A stretch of 64,000 bases of DNA from Siphonodentalium dalli (lineage: Eukaryota > Mollusca > Scaphopoda > Gadilida > Siphonodentaliidae). The DNA lies in NCBI GenBank assembly GCA_032622095.1, contig CP136065.1:38354732-38418731 (forward strand), in the 5' to 3' direction. Shown here piece by piece: positions 34,188 through 47,940 of the stretch. Each line of letters opens with the position of its first letter. Positions within the stretch are counted from its first letter, which is position 1. Under the pieces are notes generated by a model, which ran no database searches, was not told the DNA's origin, and saw only the letters and a list, made by a program, of their open reading frames with translations. The position numbers and the translations under genes are program-made.

Positions 34188-35004
34188 TGGCACCTAATCG
34201 TATCGTTGTCTCCTAAAATTTTGTGGACCGAACAAAGAAGAGCATTTTTTTGATAATTCATGTTTCCGATGGGTGGGAAAGTAGTGTGGGGACCGTGGAT
34301 ATAATCTAGGAATCGGGTACTGATATATACGGCGCGGCAATGCCGATAGTTGTGTGGTTTAGAATAATTCAAGTGTCCGATGGGTGGTCGAGTTGGATTG
34401 TCTTCATCTAGAAATGATACACCAAATCATATTAAATAAAAGGTCGACCGACCACAATGTCCCTGGAGACGGTGGCTAACTGAAGAATTGGATATGTCCG
34501 GAATAAATGTCATCATCCGGAAACCTCAAATGTTGAAAATCAAGAAAATTCGTCAAACTAGGGGCCATAATTGCGGTAGAAAAGATCGGATAAGTCTGGT
34601 TTTCGAATTTTTTTTAAATAGCTCTTACGCAAAACATTGTTAAAATCGGTTAATATTTGTTCAAGTTATTGCGCTAACGAGCTAGAAAAGTCGGCAAAAA
34701 TGACAAGAACTCGACAAAAATGGTTCCAACCAAACTCAGAATTGCAGGTTCCAACGATGTTTAATATCTGTGCCAAATTAAAAAAAAAATGACTAGAAAA
34801 TGACGGAATATGTACACAGGCTCGGGCTAAAGTTGGGTCCCAGGATGTATGATGCTATGTCAAAAATGTTTTCTATTAAATATGTATGGCAGTGTGCGTT
34901 TTAGTCATGGTTTGGACGATGAACCCATTTCTTTGTGATAGATGCCAAGATTATTCAATTAATTTCCAATTGAGTTAAAGGGAGGTAAAAGCTATTCTGC
35001 ATCA
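34188..35004. other. intergenic DNA without recognised feature
   Basis: No supported gene or repeat. Confidence 0.4.
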
Positions 35005-35310
35005 TAAGTTTCAAGATCTATCCAAGTAGACCCACGGAGCGTCGATAAACCTAGCGGTATTTTCAATTAGGAGATTCATTTCAACAGAACATTGTGTGTC
35101 AGTATCTATAGAGTTATTTTTAATCACCTCTCCAATTCTGTTCGCTGCCACCAGTCTCATAAGATTAATATATGGATTTCCAGAATAACAGGTACGCCTT
35201 GGGTGGTAAAAGCCTTTTGTAGTTATCACATTGAGTGCTTCTTTCAACGGTTTACATTTCAACATCAGGATCCCCTTCCTGTTGAAACTTTGACGAGGGA
35301 CACATGCCAA
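35005..35310 (-). pseudogene. decayed coding-like repeat related to 39703-40115
   Basis: On the minus strand a 99-codon frame (contains KGFYHPRRTCYSGNPYINLM) aligns by nucleotide motif with the two degenerate direct repeats at 39703 and 51162 (AGGC/GGGCG, ACCTGTTxT, CTTATGAGACTGGTG, CAGAATTGGAGAGG). A further frame upstream (to 35603) overlaps it out of register. Probably a remnant of a mobile-element protein; family not recognised. Confidence 0.35.
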
Positions 35311-36118
35311 TCGATATAGGTATCGCTGGGCATGTATAGAAAAGGCTGAAATATAGCTCCAGTCTTATAATTGATGCTACGTACACAGAATGACAATGCT
35401 TTCATGAAATTCCTATCCGATTGATTATTACAATACAAATTGGCATTGTCTTGGAGAATGACTATATACATATATTGCATATTTTGGTTATAAATGTTGG
35501 AATCGTTGTCCGACTTAAGTTGGCTGAATATTAGGAACAAATAAATTGCTAGTTTTCCGGATGACATCCTGTCTGAGTGTAAACAAGAAATCAAGACTGT
35601 CACCGTATAATCAACTTGTTTTATAGTATTAGTGTATACTTAATGCAGATATAAACAAATAAAAATACCGTATACATGAAGATGTTGTCCGTGTGGGATG
35701 AGGTGTGTTGACAATTAATTTGGAAAAGCCGCGCCACCTCATACATGTACTATAGGCTATAGTCCCGGCTTTGGCCAATGGGTCGATAGTCGGTGTGACT
35801 ATACAGAGCGTTTAGGATTTCAAGTGGGTTTCACTGATCTCATCGTGGTATACCTGCCAGTATCTTGGGTTCTGGGACTTCTCTTCCCGATATCGTGACG
35901 TCGTATCGTTTATACCACTATATAGACATAGCAGAAAATCGCCACCATCTGCTCCTCTGGTATTTAAACAATTAAATCGACAATATGGATAGAGAAAACC
36001 CAGATCCATCAGGACCTAAAACTCTTACGTATTTTCAACAACAGACTGGGAGATGTTACAAAAAAACAAAGAAATGTTTTTTAAAACCGTTTCGCAGCCC
36101 ATAAACATGATTACGTAG

Positions 36119-36790
36119 CTAGAAGCATGGCGGCCTCCCGGGAATCCTTGCATTTACATGCGGTGCCACTCGGTGTGCGTCAACGGGACAGGGACGCAAC
36201 CATATAACCCCTTCCAAATGTTCGATAATTGGGCTGAAGTTGTGCACGGAGCTCAACATTGCAATTTTTGTTGCTAAATCGGCTGCGTGGCCAGAACCAT
36301 TGCAGTCACAAGGGAATCCTTCCGTGTATATATATGGTCGTGCCCCTGTCATATATAAGATGCCCGCTCGGTGGCACCGCACGGAAATGCCAGGATTCCA
36401 GGGTGGCCGCCATGGTTCTGGCTACGCAGCCGATTTAGTAACAAAACGTGCTATTTGGTCTCCATGCACGACTTCAGACCAATTTTCGAATATTTTGAAG
36501 GGGCTATATAGTCACGTCCCTGTCCCATAGATGCCCGCTGGGTGGCACCGCACGAAAATGCAAGAATTCCCGGGTGGCCGCCATGGATCTGGCCACGCAG
36601 CCGATTTAGTATCAAAAGGGGCTATTTTGACACTCCATGCACGACTTCAGCCCTATTTTCGAAAATATGGAACGGGTTATATGGTTGCCTCCCTGTCCTA
36701 TATAGATGCCCGCTGTGCGGCACCGCACGATAATTCAAGGATTCCCTTGTGACTGCCATGGTGCTGACCACGCAGCCGATTTAGCAACAA
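36119..36790. repeat. 185-bp repeat, one inverted and two to three direct copies
   Basis: Unit GTGGCCGCCATGG ... GCCACGCAGCCGATTTAGTA ... CACGACTTCAG ... TAGATGCCCGCTGGGTGGCA. Direct copies begin near 36402, 36573 and 36745; an inverted copy covers about 36125-36310. Confidence 0.6.
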
Positions 36791-36919
36791 AAAGTGCAAT
36801 GTTGAGGTCCATGCGCGATACATATATCATATTTTTATTAAGGTAAAATGATCACGAAACCGTTGGGGTTAAACAAATTTAATAATGATTTCCATATTAC
36901 TACGGGACATTTACTAGGG

Positions 36920-37740
36920 TTGGGGCAACTGTTCAAAAACTGGTTCCTTGTATACTTTTTAGTAGAAGCATGGCATGCATATTTTCAACATCGAAATTGC
37001 ACTCTATTCCAATGTTTTAATGTCACGTGAACTCCAAATCCAAGATGGCTGCCATCTGAAGCAAAAATCAGGATATTTTCGAGGATTTTTGTGCATGTTT
37101 TTGACCAAATCTACCCCAAATAGCCGCCATATATCCCCAAATCATCCGGTTCACTTGCCTTTATTGTTTACTGGTTCAGTCGAAACAGCAGATGTGCTCA
37201 GGAAGGTTGGAGTTAACATTGTGGGTTGTTTAACTCAGACAAAATATAGATTTATAACATTGTACGCAAGACCCGATATAGTTGAAAACGGTCATTGTTC
37301 ATTTTGCCGTTATAGCTGTATGGCTAGTTAACCTTCATCAATTTTGTTCTAACTCTATGGTTAATTGACATTCATCAGACACCTTAAAGACAATACAAGG
37401 AATGAAATAGATTTCACTATGATGTTGGTGTGATTTAATGTGGTTTAATGTCACGTGACCTCTATGGTTGTCAGATAAAATATAGATTTATAACATTGTA
37501 CGCAAGACCCGATATAGTTGAAAACGGTCATTGTTCATTTTGCCGTTAGAGCTGTATGGCTCGTTAACCTTAATAAATTTTGTTCTATCTCTAACTCTAT
37601 GGTTAATTAACATTCATCAAACACCTTAAAGACAATACAGGGAATGAAATAGATTTCACTAGTGTGGGGGCAACTGTTCAAAAACTGGTTCCTTGTATAC
37701 TTTTCTTAGTAGCAGCATGGCATGTTCATTTTCAACATCA
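36920..37740 (+). repeat. tandem duplication of about 240 bp with flanking repeat
   Basis: AAATATAGATTTATAACATT ... GATATAGTTGAAAACGGTCA at 37241 and 37476. GGGGCAACTGTTCAAAAACT at 36922 and again at about 37667. Confidence 0.6.
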
Positions 37741-37824
37741 GGATGGGTTGTGCTAAATAATTGGGCTCTATTGTCAATCGACTAATGTAATGTACAGCAT
37801 AAGAAACTTATCTGATATCCAAGT

Positions 37825-38200
37825 ATTAAGAATAAAGTTATTCACCACCCCGCCAACCCACCAACCAATACATAATTTCAGATCGCAGATTTTTATTCGC
37901 AATTCGACTTCCAGTTCTATGAAATGATTGTTTATGAATGAAGGATCGTCTAATCAAATACAAAAAGTTAGAAACGTATCTACGTCGGAGTTTAAAGACC
38001 AATGTTATTCGCCACCCCAAGTTTGAAGAATACAGTTATTCGCCACCCCCACCCAATTCAGATCGAAGATATTTGTTTTCAATTCCAGTTCTAAAAATGA
38101 ATGTTTTTGATTAAAGGATTATCTAATATTATGCACAAAATAACAAACTCATATGGCATCCAAGTATTGAGAATAAAGTTATTCGATACCACACATTTAA
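37825..38200 (+). repeat. tandem repeat of about 195 bp (AAAGTTATTC[AG]CCACC)
   Basis: GAATAAAGTTATTCACCACC at 37830, GAATACAGTTATTCGCCACC at 38027 and a third partial unit at 38170. Each of the first two is followed by ATTTCAGATCG(C/A)AGAT-type sequence. Confidence 0.5.
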
Positions 38201-39700
38201 AATCGGATGGTGGTCATGTCATTCCCATGTATGGATTTTGTCTTGGAGAGATCAACAGGAAGTTAACGACAAATATAACTGCACTGTGGTTCCCCGTCTG
38301 CATTTAAATCGTCAACACACCTCTGTAACTGGCTGAACCAGTTTTCATTGTTTTCAAAAATAAAAACACGTTCGATACTAAGTCCCCGGAAGACTGCTAA
38401 TTTCTGAAGTTGTCATATATTACAATCCTACCCCAACAGCGTGAATAACCGGGACAATTGTGTCCTCAAGAACATAAAACATTGCAGGAGGGCAGTCTTC
38501 GATTTTTATGGCACAGTATGGTGTGGACGGCTGTTTCCTAAGTGTTGCAAGTGACACGTTAACGGCTACTCTTTTGGCGGCGATCAGTAGACACAAAACA
38601 ATAAACAAATGTGCTCGTTACAACTTGTTCTATCTAGTTACTTAACCCACAACAGCGGTTCTGGGGTTAGGACGAAAAGTTGCGAACGGACGGACGGATA
38701 GATAGACAGATCTCATACTATGTCTATATAAACATACATGTAAACACACCAACTTTTGTCTTTTCGGGTAAAGCATCTTGCGGAAAACCACAAACAAAGT
38801 GGTGAAACTCGCGTCGAGAGACATGCCCTTTGGCAGATTTGTTTAAACGCAGAATAAGAATGGATTAGTGGTCCATGAGCGATACTTGTTTCTCAATGAA
38901 TACATATCGCTCGCGATAATTTATGGCGTGTCAATAAGCGTTTTATCGGCCTGCACATTGTTCTGATTGGTAACAAGGTAGTTTGACTGCATGTTCATAC
39001 CATCGAATAGAGTTATCAACTAAATGACAACTGAACGACAAGATGCGCCCTTTGACCACCAATGTAGGTCTAAAACCAGGTTTAACTCGGATGTTTAAAC
39101 TGGAGATGATGACTCCGGCCTATATGTTCAAACATAAAACCCAACATAATAATTTTGCATATATACATAATAACTGCTAGTATACAATTTATATGCATAC
39201 GTACAAAATGAAGCACGTAACAAATACTGCTCAGTTGTATGTATTTGATTGTATATATATCGATTATAACATGTCATACAAGTGGGTTTATTCATAGGCC
39301 ATGTTAAGTGATACATGTTTATCTGGCTGGTATATATATATATGACATGCACCACGGATACCGACCAAACATTTGGTGAAACATTTTGTCGCCATCAAAT
39401 TGTTTCCATCAAATTTCCGTTCGATTCAGGGATTTGAGAAGGGAGGGGTACACACGCTATTACAAGTACTTATAATTTATGTGCACATGACAATGGTCCG
39501 GTTTTAGTCTGAACATGTCATACCGTTACTTTCAGACTTTAAGTTGTAAACGTATTGTCTGTATGTGTATGTAGCCTTAACGATAGGAGTAGAGGCAATT
39601 TGAGCCTCACTGCCACATATTCACGATCACCTATATTGACTGGCTAATGTCGCTTTTTACCGATCCAGCAGGAAGAGAACTTTTAATGTTTAATTGAAAA
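38201..39700. other. intergenic DNA without recognised feature
   Basis: Only short AT microsatellites (for example 39335-39345). No exon supported. Confidence 0.4.
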
Positions 39701-39702
39701 AC

Positions 39703-40115
39703 TTTGAATGAATAACTCGACACGACAAACACAAAGGGCGCTTACTACCTCCAAGACACACCTGTTGTGCTGTGATGTTGTAGATCGCTCATATGAGGTT
39801 GGTGGCCTTTTGTTATGGCTCGATTATCGTGAAAGGTCAGATTTGGAGAGTGGTCCAAAATTAGCCTTTAGTTTATCAAACAACGTTCTATTGAAATTAA
39901 ATTTCTATGGGAAATACCATAATGCCTATCGAAGCTCTCCAGGTCTACCTTGATAATGACTTTGCTCAGAATAAACTAGAACAATAAACCGTTAAATTTG
40001 CGAAACACAATGACAATTAAATTTTCTAGAAGGATGTAACCTTTATGTCTTTTGCAAAGAAACTGGCTGATATTGACCACTTTTACACACTAATTGGTTC
40101 ATTATTCTAACATCA
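39703..40115 (+). repeat. direct repeat outside the giant fold-back, left copy
   Basis: About 410 bp, roughly 80% identical by eye to 51162-51565 in the same orientation (for example TTTATCAAACAACGTTCTAT, GCAAAGAAACTGGCT, TATTGACCACTTTTACA). Confidence 0.65.
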
Positions 40116-41837
40116 GATCCAAGACTAACAGAAGATAGAGCGTCTCGTTAGAGCCACATCTAAAAATAGAATCTTTGGGTCTAAAATTGGTTGTACTAAA
40201 ATATTCCCAAAATATCAAAACCCAAAAATTTTTTCAAAAATTCCAAAATTTATTTTTTCCAAAAAATTTCAAAACCCTAAAATTAATTTTTTCCACAAAA
40301 AAATTCAAAACCCCCAAATTTCAAAAAAAGAAAAAATTTCAAAACCCTCAAAATTATTTCTAAAAAAAAAAGTTTAAATAAAAAATTTATAACGAGTTTT
40401 TCGGTTTCTGATAATCTCGATATTAAAAAATATCGAATGTTAAATTATTTGCGCGTAATATCTTTCGTTATTTTTTTGTTCAACCAATGTTTCAATGTAT
40501 TTATTAATCGATGTTTAGAAATATCTTTATACCAATTATATGTGTATGGGCAGTCGCTGTAATGTCGGACATTGTCACCAACGGTATGAATGCATACATT
40601 CCAGTGTTTAACGGACGCAGTTCATATAATTGTCATACCTGAAAATAGACACCATTACTTTTACATAAATAATAAAGAGCGTTTATTCTTTACTTATCTC
40701 TATATGAAGTTATTGAGTATATGACAGGCGTGTATTTTCGTGAATTATTGGAAGTATTGAAATGTACTATGTTGAATCCCTAACGGTCGAAAATTGTAAG
40801 GCGAAATTACAACCCCCCAGAATGAACTGTCATATTGAATGAATGATGATTTAATCTCAGCCATTTTTACATGGAACATGAGCGATGTACACGCAATCAC
40901 ACACGCCACATTGGTGTTAACAATGTGTCTTTCACACCTTTGCTTTACCAAATGAATTCTATTATTTCCCCGGTCACAGCTATATGGTATTCAGAAAACA
41001 TATCGATTTGAGCAGAAATAGTTGTTTAACGGGTTAGTATCAATTAAGGTTGATAAACTGTGTCATTCACACGATAATTAGTTAGCCAAAAACATGCATA
41101 CGTCCAGGACACTCAATTATAGAAATTGCTTTGATGACATTGTTATAACAACATTACGTAATAACCCCTTATCACTCCAGTCACACTTACGATCATATAC
41201 CGAAACTACAGGTAGCACCGATGATGTAACATTATATCACTGCTATTGTACCAATGATAGGTTTAGACATGTCAACAGCTACAGGCATTATCATAGGGTT
41301 ATACTGTCTTGCATGTACACACGCTATGACATCATTAAAGGCGGACAATCCACTCACGGTGTGACATAGGCATAGTGTTATACTATCGTACATGTACACA
41401 CGCTATGGCATCATTCGAAGGGGCAATAGACTCAAGGGGTTAATGTGACACGAAACAAGGGACGTGATGTAATATTGGTGTTTGAATCTTAAAGGAACAC
41501 AAGACACTCTAAAGGGACACTCATTATGAATGAATGTTAACAATACAAGCGCACGAATGAAGAGCGTTGAACATATACGAAATTACTACACGAATGAATT
41601 GAACCTTGAAATTTATATTTCACATCTTACCAACAACAGCTACAGACATAATCATAGTATTATACTGTCTTGAATGTACACACGCTATGACATCATTAAA
41701 GGTGGACAATCCACTCACGGTGTGGCAACAGATACGGACATAGGCATAGTGTTATACAGTCTTCTATGTACCCACGCTATGACACCATTAACGTACATTG
41801 GATGTTAGGTATATGACTCTTGAGTATGCACCAATCA

Positions 41838-41968
41838 ATGAGCAAATGAGCAAAAAACTGAGCAAATGAGCAAAAAATGAGCAAATGAGCAAGAAAATGA
41901 GCAAATGAGCAATAAAAATGAGCAAATGAGCATAAAAATGAGCAAATGAGCAAGAAAATGAGCAAATG
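41838..41968. repeat. ATGAGCAA minisatellite, short left-arm array
   Basis: Units of ATGAGCAAATGAGCAARAAA (20-22 bp). End of the 817-bp segment that is duplicated in the left arm only. Confidence 0.75.
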
Positions 41969-42658
41969 ACAACATTACGTAATAACCCCTTATCACTCCA
42001 GTCACACTTACGATCATATACCGAAACTACAGGTAGCACCGATGATGTAACATTATATCACTGCTATTGTACCAATGATAGGTTCAGACATGTCAACAGC
42101 TACAGGCATTATCATAGGGTTATACTGTCTTGCATGTACACACGCTATGACATCATTAAAGGCGGACAATCCACTCACGGTACAGACATAGGCATAGTGT
42201 TATACTATCGTACATGTACACACGCTATGGCATCATTCGAAGGGGCAATAGACTCAAGGGGTTAATGTGACACGAAACAAGGGACGTGATGTAATATTGG
42301 TGTTTGAATCTTAAAGGAACACAAGACACTCTAAAGGGACACTCATTATGAATGAATGTTAACAATACAAGCGCACGAATGAAGAGCGTTGAACATATAC
42401 GAAATTACTACACGAATGAATTGAACCTTGAAATTTATATTTCACATCTTACCAACAACAGCTACAGACATAATCATAGTATTATACTGTCTTGAATGTA
42501 CACACGCTATGACATCATTAAAGGTGGACAATCCACTCACGGTGTGGCAACAGATACGGACATAGGCATAGTGTTATACAGTCTTCTATGTACCCACGCT
42601 ATGACACCATTAACGTACATTGGATGTTAGGTATATGACTCTTGAGTATGCACCAATC

Positions 42659-43371
42659 AATGAGCAAATGAGCAAAAAACTGAGCAAATGAGCAAAAAAT
42701 GAGCAAATGAGCAAGAAAATGAGCAAATGAGCAAGAAAATGAGCAAATGAGCAATAAAAATGAGCAAATGAGCATAAAAATGAGCAAATGAGCAAGAAAA
42801 TGAGCAAATGAGCAATAAAAATGAGCAAATGAACATAAAAATGAGCAAATGAGCAAGAAAATGAGCAAATGAGCAAGAAAATGAGCAAATGAGCAATAAA
42901 AATGAGCAAATGAGCAAAAAAATGAGCAAATGAGCAAGAAAATGAGCAAATGAGCAATAAAAATGAGCAAATGAGCAAATAAATGAGCAAATGAGCAATA
43001 AAAATGAGCAAATGAGCAAAAAAATGAGCAAATGAGCAAGAAAATGAGCAAATGAGCAATAAAAATGAGCAAATGAGCAAATAAATGAGCAAATGAGCAA
43101 GAAAATGAGCAAATGAGCAAGAAAATGAGCAAATGAGCAATAAAAATGAGCAAATGAGCAAAAAAATGAGCAAATGAGCAAGAAAATGAGCAAATGAGCA
43201 ATAAAAATGAGCAAATGAGCAAATAAATGAGCAAATGAGCAAGAAAATGAGCAAATGAGCAATAAAAATGAGCAAATGAGCAAAAAAATGAGCAAATGAG
43301 CAAGAAAATGAGCAAATGAGCAATAAAAATGAGCAAATGAGCAATAAAAATGAGCAAATGAGCAAAAAAAT
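42659..43371. repeat. ATGAGCAA minisatellite, long left-arm array
   Basis: About 34 units of ATGAGCAAATGAGCAA plus RAAA, TAAAA or AAAAA. The minus strand has three overlapping open frames made only of FAHLLI/CSFAHF-type repeats; they follow from the repeat, not from a gene. Confidence 0.8.
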
Positions 43372-44339
43372 GGGCATACCTGTATGCAGGCCTACCAGTG
43401 GATGAATAGTCTGTCGGAGAAGTACTGTGTAGACAGGTCTTGCCGGTAAGAGAGTCAGACGAGAAGTGAAGGCTCGGCTATTAAAACATAGTAATGCGAT
43501 AGCGAACATCAAACGAGTCTGCGCACGCATATCTGTCAAAAGGATACAATAGCAGTCATTGGTCAATTTATCCCCGGTGTCATCTCAGTACCCAATCGGG
43601 ACGAAGCCGAAGGTCAACTCATTTTTTTTTTGCTCATTATAGTACGTCACTTGGACATTTTATCAGTTTATCACGTGATCACTAAATGTGGAAATCGGGT
43701 ATCCACCGATGCCTGCAATTTATTATTTATAATAATTGGACTCATTGATCTCACGTAAATAATACTCTTAGTTGTTCCAATAAAATAGTTATCAAATTCG
43801 ATCATCAATAGATTTGACTGTGGAATATAATGACCTTTAACTTATTTATCGATCTATGTTAAGACATGGTCTTAACAAAAAACTTGACCATAACAAAAAT
43901 TACCTTACATTTATGCATGAATCTAATTAGACCATACGTAAATATTGTCAGCTTATCGTCTGATGAGCAAATCCGATGTTTATCAAAAATAGTACAACTT
44001 CCAGTTGGTAATTACTCTTACGAATGAAGAGCGTTGAACATATACAAAATTACTACACGAATGAATTGAACCTTGAAATTTATATTTCACATCTTACCAA
44101 CAACAGCTACAGGCATTATCATAGGGTTATACTGTCTTGCATGTACACACGCTATGACATCATTAAAGGCGGACAATCCACTCACGGTGTGACAACAGAT
44201 ACAGACATAGGCATAGTGTTATACTATCTTACATGTACACACGCTATGACATCATTCGAAGGGGCAATACACTCAAGGAGTTAATGTGACACGAAACAAG
44301 GGACGTGATGTAATATTGGTGTTTGAATCTTAAAGGAAC

Positions 44340-45530
44340 ACAAGACACTCTAAAGGGACATTCATTATGAATGAATGTTAACAATACAAGCACACGAATG
44401 AAGAGCGTTGAACATATACAAAATTACAAGACACTCTAAAGGGACATTCATTATGAATGAATGTTAACAATACAGGCACACGAATGAAGAGCGTTGAACA
44501 TATACAAAATTACAAGACACTCTAAAGGGACATTCATTATGAATGAATGTTAACAATACAAGCACACGAATGAAGAGCGTTGAACATATACGAAATTACT
44601 ACACGAATGAACTGAAATTTATATTTCACATCTTACCAACAACAGATACAGACATAGTCATAGTGTTATACTATCTTACATGTACACACGCTATGACATC
44701 ATTCGAAGGGGCAATACACTCAAGGAGTTAATGTGACACGAAACAAGGGACGTGATGTAATATTGGTGTTTGAATCTTAAAGGAACACAAGACACTCTAA
44801 AGGGACATTCATTATGAATGAATGTTAACAATACAAGCACACGAATGAAGAGCGTTGAACATATACAAAATTACAAGACACTCTAAAGGGACATTCATTA
44901 TGAATGAATGTTAACAATACAAGCACACGAATGAAGAGCGTTGAACATATACGAAATTACTACACGAATGAACTGAAATTTATATTTCACATCTTACCAA
45001 CAACAGATACAGACATAGTCATAGTGTTATACTATCTTACATGTACACACGCTATGACATCATTCGAAGGGGCAATACACTCAAGGAGTTAATGTGACAC
45101 GAAACAAGGGACGTGATGTAATATTGGTGTTTGAATCTTAAAGGAACACAAGACACTCTAAAGGGACATTCATTATGAATGAATGTTAACAATACAAGCA
45201 CACGAATGAAGAGCGTTGAACATATACAAAATTACAAGACACTCTAAAGGGACATTCATTATGAATGAATGTTAACAATACAAGCATACGAATGAAGAGC
45301 GTTGAACATATACAAAATTACTACACGAATGAATTGAACCTTAAAATTTATATTTCACATCTTACCAACAACCGCTACAGACATAATCATAGTGTTATAC
45401 TGTCTTGCATGTACACACGCTATGAAATCATTAAAGGCGGACAATCCACTCAAGGAGTTAAAGTGACACGAAACAAGGGACGTGATGTAATATTGGTGGT
45501 TGAATCTTAAAGGAACACAAGACACTCTAA
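44340..45530 (+). repeat. 361-bp tandem repeat in left arm
   Basis: Three units with a 361-bp step (corresponding ATG positions 44543, 44904, 45265). Each holds ACACGAATGAAGAGCGTTGA, ACGCTATGACATCATTCGAA and AAGACACTCTAAAGGGACA. Shorter ~74-bp sub-duplications lie at 44395-44550. Confidence 0.7.
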
Positions 45531-45767
45531 AGGGGGCACTCATTATGAATGAATGTTAACAATACAAGCGCACGAATGAAGAGCGTTGAACATATACAAA
45601 ATTACTACACGAATGAATTGAACCTTGAAATTTATATTTCACATCTTACCAACAGCTACAGACATAAGCATAGGGTTATACTGTCTTGCATGTACCATGC
45701 TATGACATCATTAAAGGGGGGATAATACACGCACGGTGTGGAATGTTAAAGTGACACGAGATAGCGG

Positions 45768-45810
45768 GGGTAGCATCACCAAATTACCCTCTGGGGACCT
45801 CATTCTGCCA
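45768..45810 (+). mobile_element. half A-family hairpin, left of core
   Basis: TAGCATCACCAAATTACCCT then TGGGGACCTCATTCTGCC, one arm of the A palindrome. Its partner arm lies inverted at 46458-46500. Confidence 0.6.
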
Positions 45811-46457
45811 TCTAAAAATAGAATCTTTGGGTCTAAAATTGGTTGTACTAAAATATTCCCAAAAACCCAAAACTTCAAAAATTTCAAAAAACTTCAAAAA
45901 TTTCAAAAAACTTAAAAAATTTCAAAAACTTCAAATATTTCAAAAATTTCAAAAACTTCAAAAAACTTCAAAATTTTCAAAAACTTCAAAAATAAGACCC
46001 CGGCGGCGGCGGCGGCGGCGATGGCGGCGGTGGCATTACGGTATTTTACTGCGGGGTCCGCCGGCGGCGGCGGCGGCGGCGATGGCGGCGGTGGCATTAC
46101 GGTATTTTACTGCGGGGTCCGCCGGCGGCGGCGGCGGCGGTGGCATTGCTGTATTTTACTGCGGCGGCGGTGCCGCCGCCGCCGCCGGGGTCCGCCGCCG
46201 GCGGACCCCGCAGTAAAATACCGTAATGCCACCGCCGCCGCCGCCGCCGGCGGACCCCGCAGTAAAATACCGTAATGCCACCGCCGCTACCGCCGCCGCC
46301 GCCGGGGTCTTATTTTTGAAGTTTTTGAAATTTTTGAAATATTTGAAATTTTTTAAGTTTTTTGAAATTTTTGAAGTTTTTTGAAATTTTTGAAGTTTTG
46401 GGTTTTTGGGAATATTTTAGTACAACCAATTTTAGACCCAAAGATTCTATTTTTAGA
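45811..46457. repeat. inner palindrome with (GGC)n core
   Basis: Bounded by TCTAAAAATAGAATCTTTGG and its inverse, the same motif that lies near the outer ends (from about 40160 and to about 51088). Then AAAAATTTC-rich arms, then 45996-46308 with GGCGGC runs and TGGCATTACGGTATTTTACT copies in both orientations. Symmetry of the outer part centres at 46134, but the GC part centres at about 46199, so the GC repeats are unequal in number. Confidence 0.75.
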
Positions 46458-46500
46458 TGGCAGAATGAGGTCCCCAGAGGGTAATTTGGTGATGCTACCC
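46458..46500 (-). mobile_element. half A-family hairpin, right of core
   Basis: GGCAGAATGAGGTCCCCAGA then GGTAATTTGGTGATGCTA. With 45768-45810 this reconstitutes one A hairpin split by the inner palindrome. Confidence 0.6.
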
Positions 46501-46719
46501 CCGCTATCTCGTGTCACTTTAACATTCCACACCGTGCGTGTATTATCCCCCCTTTAATGATGTCATAGCATGGTACATGCAAGACAGTATAACCCTATGC
46601 TTATGTCTGTAGCTGTTGGTAAGATGTGAAATATAAATTTCAAGGTTCAATTCATTCGTGTAGTAATTTTGTATATGTTCAACGCTCTTCATTCGTGCGC
46701 TTGTATTGTTAACATTCAT

Positions 46720-47940
46720 TCATAATGAGTGCCCCCTTTAGAGTGTCTTGTGTTCCTTTAAGATTCAACCACCAATATTACATCACGTCCCTTGTTTCGT
46801 GTCACTTTAACTCCTTGAGTGGATTGTCCGCCTTTAATGATTTCATAGCGTGTGTACATGCAAGACAGTATAACACTATGATTATGTCTGTAACGGTTGT
46901 TGGTAAGATGTGAAATATAAATTTTAAGGTTCAATTCATTCGTGTAGTAATTTTGTATATGTTCAACGCTCTTCATTCGTGTGCTTGTATTGTTAACATT
47001 CATAATGAATGTCCCTTTAGAGTGTCTTGTAATTTTGTATATGTTCAACGCTCTTCATTCGTGTGCTTGTATTGTTAACATTCATTCATAATGAATGTCC
47101 CTTTAGAGTGTCTTGTGTTCCTTTAAGATTCAAACACCAATATTACATCACGTCCCTTGTTTCGTGTCACATTAACTCCTTGAGTGTATTGCCCCTTCGA
47201 ATGATGTCATAGCGTGTGTACATGTAAGATAGTATAACACTATGACTATGTCTGTATCTGTTGTTGGTAAGATGTGAAATATAAATTTCAGTTCATTCGT
47301 GTAGTAATTTCGTATATGTTCAACGCTCTTCATTCGTGTGCTTGTATTGTTAACATTCATAATGAATGTCCCTTTAGAGTGTCTTGTAATTTTGTATATG
47401 TTCAACGCTCTTCATTCGTGTGCTTGTATTGTTAACATTCATTCATAATGAATGTCCCTTTAGAGTGTCTTGTGTTCCTTTAAGATTCAAACACCAATAT
47501 TACATCACGTCCCTTGTTTCGTGTCACATTAACTCCTTGAGTGTATTGCCCCTTCGAATGATGTCATAGCGTGTGTACATGTAAGATAGTATAACACTAT
47601 GACTATGTCTGTATCTGTTGTTGGTAAGATGTGAAATATAAATTTCAGTTCATTCGTGTAGTAATTTCGTATATGTTCAACGCTCTTCATTCGTGTGCTT
47701 GTATTGTTAACATTCATTCATAATGAATGTCCCTTTAGAGTGTCTTGTAATTTTGTATATGTTCAACGCTCTTCATTCGTGTGCCTGTATTGTTAACATT
47801 CATTCATAATGAATGTCCCTTTAGAGTGTCTTGTAATTTTGTATATGTTCAACGCTCTTCATTCGTGTGCTTGTATTGTTAACATTCATTCATAATGAAT
47901 GTCCCTTTAGAGTGTCTTGTGTTCCTTTAAGATTCAAACA
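46720..47940 (-). repeat. 361/357-bp tandem repeat in right arm
   Basis: Inverted counterpart of 44340-45530. Two junctions lack one CATT of the left-arm version (ACATTCATAATGAATG), so the step is 357. Confidence 0.65.

Noticed and set aside
36975-37331. 118-codon frame as an exon
   Set aside because: Lies in a locally duplicated repeat and its second copy is not open in the same way.
42599-43566. Open frames up to 318 codons on the minus strand (FAHLLIFIAHLLI repeats), and the matching + strand frames at 48694-49458
   Set aside because: They are translations of the ATGAGCAA minisatellite in three registers, with no start context, conserved domain or non-repeat body beyond about 65 residues.
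45827-46275. Arg/Gly-rich 129-codon frame
   Set aside because: Read-through of AAAAATTTC and GGC repeats in a palindrome, no protein features.
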